Shown here: piece by piece, positions 1 to 11,329 of the stretch
Numbering within the stretch: the stretch's first letter is position 1
Layout: the number at the start of each line of letters is the position of its first letter
Origin: Diphasiastrum complanatum
Lineage: Eukaryota > Streptophyta > Lycopodiopsida > Lycopodiales > Lycopodiaceae
Assembly: GCA_029204225.1 (NCBI GenBank)
Contig: CM055097.1
Span: 55,209,920 to 55,273,919 of the forward strand
DNA: 64,000 bases
Direction: 5' to 3'
The notes under the pieces: model-generated
What the model saw: the letters and a program-made list of their open reading frames with translations, nothing else
Database searches by the model: none
Told to the model about the DNA's origin: nothing
Program-made: the position numbers and the translations under genes

Positions 1-746
1 GCCCTCATGCTCCATGAAGGACCAACAAGGTCATACAAGTACCCAGAAGTACAGGTGTCTGATATGATGTCATGACTTCAGCAGATACACTCTAGGTCGT
101 GGCTAATTTGCCACTCTTGTAATTTTCTAATTAGTTGTAGATGCTTAATTACTCTAATCTGAAAGGTTACACAGATCGACTATATACTTATTAGATGATA
201 CTTGATATATGCGAACATACAGATAGATGTATGAAGAGAGTCTGATACTAGAAGCAATCAAGATGAAAAATACAGAGACAAATTTTGCCTACGAGCAAGA
301 CAAGTTCTGTAAGCAGGATTCACAGGATCCACAAGTCTGCTAGTAAGTGAGACATCCACTCGTGAGAGAACTGTATTTCTCTCACGCCAATGCATTGCAT
401 GGATCTGCATGTAGTGCTTGAAGAATCAGAGAAAAAATCAATAGATGATCTTGTAGCCATTGTGCACATGTCTTCCTTTATGATGTATGATCTTGAATGC
501 AAATGTATCTGCTGTTATTCATGTGTCTGATTCTCCCATTCATTTAATTTCGCACATTGGTTGAATTTGTTAAATGCTACATTAATTTACAAAATGTAGA
601 TCAGCAGTGCCTGACTACATTTTGGAGGATTGTAGGAGTGATTTCGCTGGCAGTGCCCATCGACCACATCTAAACTCCATCCGAATCGCATTGAATCATT
701 TGCTTCGCTTTCGTGACAGTGTTCGCGATTCTCCCCCTTCTTATCA
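1..746 (+). mobile_element. 5' LTR of copia family A, copy 1 (its start lies outside the window)
   Basis: The block ends in CA at 746, one base before a tRNA-Met primer-binding site, so it is a 5' LTR. Stretches at about 1-240 and 590-680 match, in reverse complement, 57.5-58.2 kb; the match runs to position 1, so the LTR begins upstream of the window. No protein is encoded. Shared landmarks with the other copy are CAGCAGATAC, the CTAATTTGCCACTCTTGTAA-like block and ACTCCATCCGAAT. The LTR right end is CA followed by G and the PBS, as at the second copy (51889). Confidence 0.7.
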
Positions 747-747
747 G

Positions 748-759
748 TGGTATCAGAGC
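748..759 (+). other. Primer-binding site (initiator tRNA-Met type)
   Basis: TGGTATCAGAGC, complementary to the 3' end of plant initiator tRNA-Met, lies one base after the CA that ends the LTR. It marks where minus-strand cDNA synthesis of the element would begin and fixes its plus orientation. Confidence 0.85.
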
Positions 760-862
760 CTACCTATCTTGTCATAATCTGACATATCCAAGAAGCTATC
801 AAATCCAGAAGGCCAAGCATTCAAACAAACAACCATCAACAAGAGAGCAGACTTCAGAAGCA

Positions 863-3271
863 ATGGCTTCAATCAGCAACATGCAGAGCAAGATCTGCAT
901 AGTTCTTGGTTCTTCAGGATCTAACTTTCTAGCTTGAAAAGTTAAGACATCATTAATACTCAAGGGCGAAGGTTTATTCCCCTGGGTGGATGGCACAGAA
1001 GAAATGCCTACGACATCAGGCAAGGAGCTACGCGAGTGGAGGGAGAAAAATGACAAGGCAGTAGCCTTGCTATCTTCATCGATCGAAGATAGTCTCACAC
1101 TTGACTTGACAACACTCTCCAAAGCTAAAGAGATGTGGGATGCATTGCTCACGTGATTTCAAATGAAATGAAGAGGTCAAATTATGATGTTGGAAGATCA
1201 GCTGATGAATCTACAGTGGGATGGAAAAGACCTCACTTCTTTCATAAGAAAGATGAAGGATCTGTTTCTATCACTACATAATTCTGGAGCAGAGAACGCA
1301 ATGTCAGTTGAGAAGCAGCTAATTTACCTATTGAGAGCCTTACCCAGATCATTCCAGACAACGAAAGCCCTGCTCGCGAAAGATCCTACCATGAATCTCG
1401 AAAAGCCGATTGTCGAGATTGGAGAGGAAGTCGAGGCCAGAGAACACTTTGATCACAAGGATGGTTCTGACCAGGCCCTCGGCAACAAAGAAAAATCCAA
1501 GAAACAATTTAAGCCTAAGAGGGAGTTGAATCGAAGGTAGGATCGTGATCAACAAGCAGAGGGGACCAGCAAAGGCAACATGAAGAGCAAAGGGAGGTCG
1601 AAGCAGCAAGGTGCAGACATGAAGACTTGCATGAGATGCAGAAGAGACAGACATATAGTTGATACATGCTGGCTCAATCCAGAGATTGAGTGTATTCACT
1701 GCCACAAGAAGGGTAATGCAGCCATGGATTGTCGCTTGAATCCGAGAAACAAATCAGTGCAGAACAGACAGGAGAACAGCAACAGTTCATCCTGTGTCGA
1801 GGAGCCCGAGAGCTCAAAGATGGGCAAAGAAAGATCGAACAGAAACTATTCAACCACCTACATCTGCGAAGACATGTGTGCAACATCAACATCTGACACA
1901 CATGAGGTGATCCTAGATTCAGGACCCACCTCGCACTTCGTGACATCAAGATGAATAATGTCTGATTTTAGAAGTGCTGATCCTTCAAGAATCATTATTC
2001 TTGGAGATGGATCTAGACATTAAGTGAAAAGTATTGGTTCACTATGGCTCAACACCAACGACAAAGATAGACGACTCGAAGACGTTCTGTTCGTGCCTAC
2101 TCTGCAACAAGACTTGCTTTCTGTAGCAAGAATAGCAGATGCAGGGATGCATATGACATTTTTTGACGAAGCATGCAACGTGATTGACGCCAGTACCAGT
2201 ACTCTGATTGCTCAAGGTAGAAGGAAAGAAAATCTATATCATCTGAAGGTTCGCCTACTTGCAGATCAGATGCATCAGACTCATGATGATTCGCCAGACA
2301 CTCTATGGCACATGAGACTATGCCACATGAACTCAATGGCACTTTATCAAGCAAGCCATCAATAACGGGGGTCAGCATCTCAAATACAATTAGTTCGACC
2401 ACCTGTGATGCATGTTTGAAGGGTAAGATGTCACACACTCCATTCATCAAAGACTCCTACAGAACGACCAAGATTCTGGAGTTGGTGCATTCTGACATCT
2501 GTGGGCCTTTCAGCGTGATCTCGATAGGAGGTTCCAAATATTATATAACCTTCCTTGATGACTATAGTAAATTTGCTAGAGTGTATTTTATTCAAAATAA
2601 ATCTGAAGCACTTGATAAATTCACAGAATATGTAAATTGGGTTGAAAGCAGGCAACAAAGTGAAGCAGATCAGGACAGATCGAGGTGGCGAATACATCTC
2701 GAATCGCTTCACTGACTTTTGCAATGATCGTGGCATCATTCACAGAAGGATTGCAGCCTACACGCTGCAACATAATGGTGTTGCAGAACGAAAGAACAGG
2801 ACCTTGATGGAAGCAGCCAGATGCATGATGGCCTATTCAAAGGCTCCAAAGATACTGTGGGTTGAAGCAGTAGCTACAGCCGCATACATCCTGAATAGGA
2901 CAGGGAAGTCTGGTCTCCCTCACACGACACCACACGAGTTATGGTGGGGTAGAAAGCCCAACCTGTCTCACGTCAGAATCTTTGGCTGTGCAACTTATGC
3001 ACATATTCCTGATGAGCTTCGAAAGAAGCTTGATGAGAAAGCCGAGCAAAGATTTCTTGTAGGTTATGACAACAATACGTCATACTACAAAGTCTACATG
3101 CCAGACACGAACACTGTGAAAACAGTGAGAGATGTCAGATTCGATGAGAGCAGGACAATGGGCAATGGCGATCCTGTCAGCTACGAAGTTCTGGAGAGAC
3201 AATACTATGACCTGCCGCCAATGATAGAGGGAGCAGAAGATGAACACGAAAACAAAGATTTTCACATTTAA
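863..3271 (+). pseudogene. Decayed copia gag-protease-integrase, family A copy 1
   Basis: The reading frame starts at ATG 863 and stays recognisable to 3271, but it has in-frame stops at about 935, 1154, 1538, 1952, 2021 and 2363, a shift of frame near 2350 and a return near 2645. Domains in order are a UBN2-type gag, then two CCHC knuckles near 1630-1730. The first knuckle is intact; the second has Asn where His is expected. Next come a protease motif ILDSG near 1910, a GAG-pre-integrase domain, and an integrase with the HSD, RTDRGGEY and NGVAERKN motifs. There is no reverse transcriptase or RNase H; homology ends shortly after the integrase. The nearest relative is 52004-53818 in this window. 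It is clearly dead as a protein-coding element. Confidence 0.9.
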
Positions 3272-3728
3272 GTGCCTCGAAGCACAATAGGAAAAAGTGT
3301 GGTGTGGCTCAATAGGAAATACAAAAACATTGTAAAGTCAAGTTACTTGCCAAAATAAAGAAAAACAATTTAACTTAGACTATTAAGTTCAGAAATGAGC
3401 CAAGCATGCTTAAGTAGTTGCATGATGCATGTACCAATGACATAAAAATAAAGCCGTGATTGCATGTATAAACCATGTTATCAATCATGCCTTAATGAGA
3501 TTGCTTTATTTATAAAATAGTATGTTGATTTAATTGTGAAAACATATTCATTCAAATGTGCATCCATGATCTTGTTCAATAAGCAATATATATATATATA
3601 TGGTCTATACATCTAGATCCATCTTTCTATCCATGATCTACCAAGTCACACACATTGCAATGTCTTAATACCATCCTACCTACAATTCAATACATAGTCC
3701 ATATATCAATTGATTGATCCATCCACCA
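3272..3728. other. AT-rich stretch without a gene
   Basis: It follows the broken end of the copia copy. There is a short TA run near 3590-3600 and nothing else that I can assign. Terminal repeats of the upstream element are not visible here. Confidence 0.5.
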
Positions 3729-4019
3729 TATAAATACAACTACGTACGTTCCTATCGAAACAAGCATCAAAACAATGGATATTTTTATAACATGGAATGA
3801 ACAACAATATTATTGTTGGTATTTTCATTGTTATTTTTTATAGTCATCATGGAAATATCCTCAAGTCAACCATCAAATATATTGTGGGAAATACGGATTT
3901 CAATAGTTGATGCATATTCTAAAGATCAAATCGATTTATGCAAGCCCAAGCAAAATTTCTGCTCTCTCCCAAAAGAATGCATTAGTAGTTTGCTAGAACA
4001 TAATGTTAACTCCACGTGA
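3729..4019 (+). other. TATA box followed by overlapping tiny reading frames; possible broken small gene
   Basis: A good TATA sequence (TATAAATA, 3729-3736) is followed by ATG at 3775 (22 codons) and 3797 (37 codons), both ending early. A third frame, open from about 3813 to 4019, begins with a hydrophobic stretch (LLVFSLLFFIVIM) and then carries three cysteines (LCKPKQNFC and KEC). This resembles a small secreted cysteine-containing peptide gene that has lost its frame, but no family is recognised. No single frame joins a good ATG to the whole product. It may be chance. Confidence 0.2.
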
Positions 4020-4156
4020 GGGGGACATGGCAACAAATCACCAATGAGTCTAACCAATTTGATAATGTCCTCTAGATAAGTGGCAATGATGTAATTAGTT
4101 TCTCTAGAATATGATTAACTTAAACTCACAAGCTAACAACCGGGTGGAATACTTAA

Positions 4157-4176
4157 AGGAGTGCACCTGCACTCCT
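4157..4176. repeat. Perfect short palindrome
   Basis: Two 9-base arms, AGGAGTGCA and TGCACTCCT, are separated by CC. It lies about 460 bases upstream of the DMP start codon in otherwise featureless sequence. It could be a protein-binding site or chance. Confidence 0.4.
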
Positions 4177-4352
4177 GACCCACTCCATCCAATGGTAAAC
4201 CGGGAGCCCTTAAGGTAAACAATTGAGTAATTGTGGATGATGATGATAAGTGAGGATTTATTATGTGTCACTTTAAATTTCTATATGTCAGCTGAACTGC
4301 ATGAGCTAACGGACAATTAAATACTCAATCCTTCACGGGAACTTGCATGCAT

Positions 4353-4373
4353 GAGAGAGAGAGAGAGAGAGAG
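4353..4373. repeat. Short GA microsatellite
   Basis: About ten GA units lie in the upstream region of the DMP gene, a common position for GA tracts in plant promoters. Confidence 0.8.
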
Positions 4374-4486
4374 CGAGCTGGTGTTGCATTTCGGGCTACT
4401 CATCTTAATGGCAACAGGAAACGGAGAGCTTTAGGAAGCTAAAGCTTACGCAGCTGATACTTCCCCCTCTCTGGTGGAAGAGCTCT

Positions 4487-4493
4487 TATATAA
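4487..4493 (+). promoter_or_regulatory. Candidate TATA box of the DMP gene
   Basis: TATATAA lies about 145 bases before the ATG at 4638, which allows a 5' UTR of roughly 110 bases. It is the best core-promoter match upstream of this gene. It is inferred from position and sequence only. Confidence 0.45.
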
Positions 4494-4637
4494 TCTCATT
4501 GCACTGATAGTCAATCTGTGGAAAATGAAATCTATAGACTTGTACTATTGTGTTTCTTACAAGGAAGATAAATTGCAGCTTTCGATTTGTTGTGATGCAA
4601 TAAGCAGGCTCATGACAGCGTTTTCTTAGTTTGGAGC

Positions 4638-5243
4638 ATGTCTACAGAGAAGCTCGTAATGGGCAGTGATGAGACAGAGGAGTCTGAGATTGAAGAGGTT
4701 TTTACCCGAACAACTTATGTGCTCAGCAAGGCTTGTCAGAGTGCGGCCCATCTTGCTAATTTGCTGCCAACGGGCACAGTGCTTGCATTCCAAATCCTTT
4801 CTCCCATTGTTTCTAACAGTGGAGAATGCGGCACTTTCGATAGGTGGCTCACAGGTCTCTTGCTTTTTGGCTGCGGCCTCTCCTGTTTCATCATCTCCTT
4901 CACAGATAGCTTTCGAGCTCCAGACGGAAAGGTGCACTACGGTTTTGCTACTTGTGATGGCTTGTGGACACCGCAGCTCTTGAAAGGTCCCAAAAACAGG
5001 CTGCAGTACAAGCTTAAGTTTGTCGACTTTATCCATGCCAGTCTATCAGTTCTTGTGTTTGCCACATCCACCTTGTCCACATCCATAATTACTGACTGTT
5101 TTTACCCAAATGTGTCAAACTACGTCGTAACTGTCGTGCCTCCACTTACAGGCTTTGCAATCAGCGTGGTTTTTGTCATATTCCCGACTAGTAGACATGG
5201 CGTCGGTTATCCTGTTACATGGACAACACCTCCAAACTCCTGA
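4638..5243 (+). CDS. DUF679-domain membrane protein (DMP family)
   Basis: This 201-residue, intronless frame runs from ATG 4638 to TGA 5241-5243. It has the order of a plant DMP: an acidic, variable N-terminus (1-25), the conserved LLPTGTVLAFQILSPI block, SFTDSFRAPDGKVHYGFAT after the second membrane span, DFIHASLSVLVF, and FPTSRHGVGYP near the end. Four membrane spans are expected at about 41-58, 70-89, 129-152 and 162-183. Length and lack of introns fit the family. DMP proteins sit in endomembranes or the plasma membrane; some act in senescence-linked membrane remodelling, and the DMP8/9 type in sperm-egg fusion. Subfamily cannot be assigned by eye. I see no frameshift or missing motif, so I treat it as functional. 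The neighbours on both sides are repeats. Confidence 0.93.
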   Translation: MSTEKLVMGSDETEESEIEEVFTRTTYVLSKACQSAAHLANLLPTGTVLAFQILSPIVSNSGECGTFDRWLTGLLLFGCGLSCFIISFTDSFRAPDGKVHYGFATCDGLWTPQLLKGPKNRLQYKLKFVDFIHASLSVLVFATSTLSTSIITDCFYPNVSNYVVTVVPPLTGFAISVVFVIFPTSRHGVGYPVTWTTPPNS

Positions 5244-7106
5244 AGGAAGTAAAGGGTAAGAAATATCTGATAGTCAGGTGAAAGCTGTCATAGATCTCTA
5301 TAAGAGATTATGCACATAATGTAGCCGATAATGCACTTTAGTCCAAGAATCCACATCTCTTTTGCATCCAAGCACAAATTTGATCAGAAGATCTATAGCT
5401 TGTCATATGTCAAAGGCGTCTTTCATGAGAGATTTCATACTTGCTAATCCATCTGATACATACCACACTTTTGATGGTGTTGCGGGTGATAATTATAAGG
5501 CATTGGATTCAGATATGTGACCATCTTTTGCATATGGAGCTTCGTGCTCCAAGAGTAAATTAACAAAAAGGTAAATGGGTCTGCAAATATTGCTTTACAT
5601 TAATCCTCGCTTAAGGCTTTACGTCCCAGCCTACTTGAAGAAAGGATTCTCTTTGTACAGGAATCTATTTAGTAATGTTTGGAGCATATACTCTGGCTGC
5701 TCTTAATTATACTTTGTCAAAACTCTTAGAGCCACTAAGTGGGCTTCATGGTGTTAAAACATTCTCGCTAATTCATGTAGCTAAATTGTGATAATCTCAA
5801 CCCAAGCATCTCATATGATCGGTGAAGTACTTTTATAGTCTTTGGCATGTCCTGCATCTACTTAAACGTTCATTCCATAACGTTTGTCTTGTGACTTCCA
5901 ATAAGTAATTGCGAGTTGGTGAGGATTTCCTTTCCTTCATTAAGGTCAAGAGTTACCGCCCCATAGATGAGGCCTAGGACACACCCTCCCCCAGAAAAGA
6001 AGTGTTTGTCTTGTGAAGAAGCACAAGCCTTCATTCAATTCAAGTTGAAAGTATCTATCCAGTATGAATGCATTGTCCATCTGCCAAGCGTCTTACATTT
6101 CTTCTTGTAAAAAGAAATTACATGATGTTTTATAAGAATGTCTACTGCAGCCACACTTTATCTACCTGCGGAGGTGCAGCGATCCGCCAACCTGCTGCGC
6201 TGACCTCAAATGTGTATGATATGAGTTAGGGAAATTAAGGAAAACTCTACTAACGCAATGGTATCACTAACATCGATCTTATTTGAAGCATGATGATTGT
6301 TTGTTGTTCCTATATGTCTAGCACAAAAGATAAAATATGGTCGCGAGAATTAAAGTAGTGCTACTGATTTGTATTATCAAGAGAATCTCTACAAACAGTC
6401 AACAACTATGTAGATCAGAGCATTTGTACTAGAAACTTAGATATGAGCTTCTTAAAAATTAACTCATATCTAGCACATCTGGTTTTTATGGAGAAGAGCT
6501 ATTGCATTGTGTTTTCCATTCAAGGTTTTGATTTTATGGGTAGCTAGATTATAAAATTTTGATTGTATGTTTGAACCCTTGTTTTTTCACATCATACACT
6601 ACTCATGAATGTCATGGCAAAAGTAGGGATCAATGCAATTTAGTTTGCATTTCCATTGAGTTGTTTTGGTCTACGTTGAAAAGTGCTCTTATGAAAAGAT
6701 CATTGATAATATAGTAGTTGCAATGCAAATGTTGAATGCTCTCGAATGCTTTGATGTCTTATTGTTGTCTACTCATAATCAGCTGTTTATTCTTCGTTCC
6801 GCATACTCGTTCATCTTGTCGAATGCTTAAACAAATTGTAACGTAGGTCAACACTGTCTGTCTACACTCTGGAAGATTATAGGTCTGAACTAGAAGGCAG
6901 TAGTCGTCAGTCAGAACCAAATTCTATCCCATTTTCTTTTTCAACAAAAGCATTTGAAAAACCACTTTTGGAAAGTGTGGGAAACTATAGAACATGAGTT
7001 TTGGAGAGATTCAATTTGAGTAGTAGAGACACTGAATTTAGTCACAAAAATAGTAGGGTTTTCATTATGGAGGGAAACCAAAGTTTGAATTTAGGTTTGG
7101 AGCTGC
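5244..7106. other. Non-coding stretch downstream of the DMP gene
   Basis: This is AT-rich DNA without a convincing reading frame, terminal repeat or RNA gene. The first few hundred bases should hold the 3' UTR of the DMP gene, but no clear polyadenylation signal stands out. Confidence 0.5.
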
Positions 7107-7138
7107 TATAAAAGGATGTAACTATTGGGAAGGGAGTA

Positions 7139-7236
<98 letters not shown>
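7107..7236 (+). repeat. TATA box followed by compound (CT)n-(CA)n microsatellite
   Basis: TATAAAAG lies at 7107-7114. About 33 CT units (7142-7206) pass directly into 15 CA units (7207-7236). CT-rich tracts just after a TATA box occur in plant promoters, but no gene follows, so a promoter role is only possible. Apparent reading frames across the repeat on both strands are products of the dinucleotides. Confidence 0.8.
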
Positions 7237-7237
<1 letters not shown>

Positions 7238-9046
7238 CTCATTCATGCTTATACATGGTTCTCTTGGGTTCTACTATCCATTGGTGCACTATACGTGTGA
7301 TATCTTGCAATTCTATGTGCTTGCAAAAACAGATCCATAACATCTTTGCCAATTGACTCTCCTTTGATGCACTTGACTAGCTCCAAATTACCAACTTCCC
7401 TTTTGACTTGTTGAAGCCCTTTTAGATCAACCTCTCGATCTTTCACTTGACCATCAAAGCCATTGACTAAGATCTCTTTTCCAGATCTCGTTGATGGGCA
7501 ATGGACAGCCGATGGTCGTTGATGCGGATGGCCGACGGTCATTGACGGGTGGCCAATGTATGTGTGTGTATGTACGTGAGTGCATGTGCTATCCGTGTAT
7601 GTGGATTTGTGTGTATGATTTGTGCTTGATGGCGTGTGTGATTTATGTGGTCAATAGTGTGTGTGTGTATATGTGTGTGTGTATGAAATGTGCGTGTGTA
7701 TGCATGTGTGATTTATGTAACCGATGGTGTGTGCATGTGTGTATGGGTGTGCATGTGCATTTCTCTGCGTATACTGAACTGCTTGGAGCCCGATTTGTTG
7801 ATGTGGGCTCGTCTCGACGTGCAGCACTGGATGGAACAGACGACATGCATGACGGAGCCCGTTGCAATACTGGACCACTTCTTGAAAATGCCAAAAAGTA
7901 AACGACCGACTTTATCAGCACACCAAGCAGGTTGTTGCAAGTATGGATAAAGTTAGATTACAGATGAAAAAAGAGGTTGAAGTCTCTCGGAGACACTAAT
8001 CTCAATGATTCAAGATGCCCAGTACTTGGTAAGCCCTAAAATAGTGTGCCATTGAAAAATGAACACCATTCATTTGACCTTCCATCATATGAATGTATTT
8101 TAAAGCTCTCAAAGATGACAATACTTGAGGTGATGTAACAGTTCGACCAAGGTTACCAAAAGCAAAAAACTTGTCTTTCAAATGAGAAACGGGGTTGGAT
8201 CAAAACCAAAAGATCGCATGTGTTAGGATTTCAGAGGTAGATTGTCACATCCATTCCAGGCAAGGTACTACAGGAGCAAGATGAAAGGATGGGACATATT
8301 GATCAAGCAAACTTGTACATCAAGAGAATAAAAAACTACAAAGTTGGGAAGAAAGAAACTGGAAGAACCCTAGAGGTAAGAATCAAGAAAAACTTCGTGT
8401 CAAATTTCCATTTCAATTCGAATAAATAAAATAATGTCTAGTTTTAGATATTCAACTTCTGCTATTTCCCACAGTCGTTGCAAGGATGGGATTAACAAAT
8501 ATGTTCTTCAATAGAGCATGGATGCTAGACGGAGAAAAGAACTTTGGGTAAAACTTTTTGTTCATGATCTATGGGTAAACTTTTGGTAATTTAAAATAAA
8601 TACGATAATAAATCTTAGTGCGGATTCGCTCATCAATGATGTTTTTTTAGGTGGATTGACAAGAGAAGGGGAGAACATATGGGGTGGGCGGAGTGCGGGT
8701 GTGCTCCCTAATGGTTGAAAGCAAGTTGTTTGGGCAAGAGGCCAATGGTTTAAGTCCTCGGGGGAGATGGGTGGGTGGGTTTTGCCATGTGACAAAAAAG
8801 GGCGAGGGAGTGTTAAAAAAATATATGCTCCTGCCCTTAAAAGCCTTAGTTTTTTTTTTTTGGGGGGGGGGGAGAGAATTTCTTTCTTGATGGAAACTTT
8901 TTTTTGTCTCCTTTTTAAAAAAAGAAAACTTAATTTATGGGGAGCCAAAAAGCCCCTTCACTTTTTTTGTTTTATGGAGAGTGGGGGTTCACATTTTTAA
9001 GTGGATTTACATTCATATTTTTTTATGAGGTTTACATTCAATAAAA
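7237..9046. other. Gene-poor stretch with TG-rich DNA and homopolymers
   Basis: 7555-7765 is a degenerate TG/CATG-rich tract. 8850-8872 is a run of 12 T followed by 11 G. The motif near 8562-8605 (ATGATCTATGGGTAAAC, then TAATTTAAAATAAATA) recurs as a diverged direct copy near 9912-9955, which suggests terminal repeats of an old 1.35 kb insertion. The open frame on the minus strand at 7249-7542 resembles no family I know. Confidence 0.5.
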
Positions 9047-9047
9047 A

Positions 9048-9082
<35 letters not shown>

Positions 9083-9244
9083 TGCGTGCGTTGGGGGGGG
9101 TAAATATTGATATATTTACTTTTAATGGAATGGAGGCACCCCCTTGTTTATATATCTACACACACACACACACATTTTAACCTTCTTCATTTTTTTAGGG
9201 GCATGGAGGGGCCTCCCTCCCTCTATGGGTGGTTGGTCGGCCTG

Positions 9245-9325
<81 letters not shown>

Positions 9326-9660
9326 GGGGCCCATGGAAAAGAGAGAAGGAGAAAAAAGGACTCTAGACTATATACTACATACAATATATTTCATCCACAA
9401 AAGGTTTTTTATATGGAGATGTGTGTGTGTGCACACGCGCGTGCACGTGCGCGCACACACGCACGCATTCGTTGTGTCGGGGGTCACACACACACAACAA
9501 ACACGTGCACACACACACACACATAGGCTCACACACACACATAGGCATGCATGCACGTACACAGACACATACACACACACACACACACACACTCACTCCT
9601 TCACACCCTCATGCATGTGTGCGTGCATGCGCGCGTGTGTGTGTGCATGCATGTGTGTTC
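9047..9660. repeat. Cluster of TG, CA and GA microsatellites
   Basis: It contains (TG)n at about 9049-9080, (CA)n near 9161-9174, a long (GA)n at 9247-9322, and mixed CA/CG/TG tracts at 9420-9655 with GCGCGTGCACGTGCGCGC-type alternating purine-pyrimidine DNA. Long open frames across this block have no protein character. Alternating CG/CA tracts can adopt Z-DNA. Confidence 0.85.
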
Positions 9661-10079
9661 CAAATCCCCCCTCCCCCCCTATTTTTCTCTTTTTATTGTC
9701 TCTTTTACTCCCCTCACCCCATCCCCCTCCTTTTTTTTTAATCGTGCAGTTTTTGGCCCATGGATAAAAGCTTGTGGGTAACGATTTAGGAGTTAAAACT
9801 AGTGAGTTTGGGCTTGTGGTTAAACAATCCTGAAAAATGGTGGGCCAAGATAGGAATTTGAAGGATTGAAAAAAAAAAAAAACAGTTTAAGGTAGTCAAA
9901 TTTTTTTTATATTTATGATCTATGGATAAAACTTTGATAATTTAAAATAAATAAGAAAGCCAAGTAATAAAGATTATTGGCTAAACTTCAAACTTTAAGT
10001 ATTTGAATTTAGTAAGTGGGAGTGAGGGGGTGAGGAATCTCTTTGGGGTCCACCCCCAATGCACACAATGTGCAAATGT

Positions 10080-10268
10080 ATGGAGATATGTACATTCCCC
10101 ATACATGCATCCTCCTCCCCAAGTTTTTTAGTTAGAAAAAGCTCATGCATGAGTGAGGGGAGGAGGATGCATGGGTGCACCCATACACGTGCGCAAAACT
10201 GTACATAAGTTTAAATATATATATATGTATAGACTAGTAAAGAGTGTCCGTCGTTGATGGGCAATGGA
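10080..10268 (+). repeat. Dispersed hairpin-forming repeat, copy 1
   Basis: A perfect 16-base inverted repeat (ATGCATCCTCCTCCCC at 10105-10120 and its complement at 10157-10172) encloses a 36-base loop that holds further T/A pairing. The block, through the landmark GAGTGTCCGTCGTTGATGGG to about 10268, reappears in opposite orientation at 60838-61030. It encodes nothing and is best read as a non-autonomous foldback or MITE-like repeat. Confidence 0.6.
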
Positions 10269-11243
10269 GGCCGAAATTAGTGTTTATATTGTAAAATTTT
10301 TTAGTTTTTATACATGTAAATGTGCTATAGTGCCTAAATTCATGTAAAGGCCTATTTGCACTTTGTAAATTCACATTTAGGTTAGAACTCGTGACGTTTT
10401 GTGCGACATTCTGTAGAGACGCAGTAGCAGATCTCAACCGACATATTAACGGTTGGTAAACAACATTGAGGCCGGTGATCGTTCCTATAAGGTCGACACT
10501 TCGTGCCATTGTACTTACGCATTTGCGCAGATCTGAGTATCAATAGAGAGAGAAGAGAGCCAGTTTCTATAAGCTTGAGCGTTCTTTCACTCTATCATCT
10601 TTTACAACATTACTTTTTATCAATTGAACGAATACACTCTGTATTGTAACTGTTTGTGATACTTCTCTATCTGCGTCACACATATTTCTCATGTCTTATG
10701 GAATTTCAGTTACTCTAACGTAGATTTTCAGGCGTCACCAGAGAGCAACTATTCTGACTAACGTGTGCAAGGAATTAGCTGAAGCTTTTAAGCATAACCG
10801 TAAGCAGAACTTCTTTCGATTCTGAATGAGCTATGTGTTCAGATAATGAACTTGTTTGATGCTCTGTTCTGTTTGCTTCCTGTAATAAGAACTAATTCAC
10901 TATAATCATTAGCCAATACAATTCTGTTTGATGAATCTATTTGCTAGTTGCTGTATGATTTGATTGCTTACTGTTATCCGAAGAGCCTGAAAGATAAAGT
11001 AATTTTTATAATCACAGACCTTGACCAAATCGTTTCACCATTGGCAGTCCTGGATGCCATTTTACCCAAATATCTTTGGATAACTAGATATGTCATTGTG
11101 GTATTCATTGTGAATATTACACATCACATTCCCTTTAACATCTTATATACACTTATCATACAAAAGACGGAGAATGATCAAACCTTTTATACTACTTAAT
11201 TCATTGATTTTGTGGAAATCTATAACGACTAGGCCACCACATA
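10269..11243 (+). mobile_element. Probable 5' LTR region of a gypsy element (start not defined)
   Basis: The stretch lies directly upstream of a tRNA-Asp-type primer-binding site, so its right part should be LTR, ending near ACCACA at about 11241. TATATAC near 11146 could be the LTR promoter. The left boundary cannot be set because no second LTR copy is visible. No coding sequence is seen. Confidence 0.4.
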
Positions 11244-11246
11244 ATT

Positions 11247-11264
11247 TGGCGCCGTTGCCGGGGA
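11247..11264 (+). other. Primer-binding site (tRNA-Asp type) of a Ty3/gypsy element
   Basis: TGGCGCCGTTGCCGGGGA is the standard plant PBS of Athila/Tat-like gypsy elements. A near-identical one lies at 40228-40245. No gag or pol follows here; the next kilobase is repetitive non-coding DNA. Confidence 0.75.
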
Positions 11265-11329
11265 GATAGATTTCATCTTTTGTAATATTTTTAAGTGTAT
11301 TACATCTACAAAATGTCGACCCTTGCAGC

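Noticed and set aside
7042-7340. Open frames on both strands with (RE)n, (SL)n and (HT)n
   Set aside because: They are translations of the CT/CA microsatellite, with no protein-like sequence outside it.
7249-7542. Minus-strand frame of 97 codons with KDREVDLKGLQQVKREVGN
   Set aside because: Composition is protein-like, but no family is recognised, no promoter or splice context is seen, and the ends fall in repeats. Left unassigned.
9107-9781. Several overlapping long frames, Cys/Val/His/Thr rich
   Set aside because: Products of GA, CA and TG repeats in every frame; no domain or codon signal.
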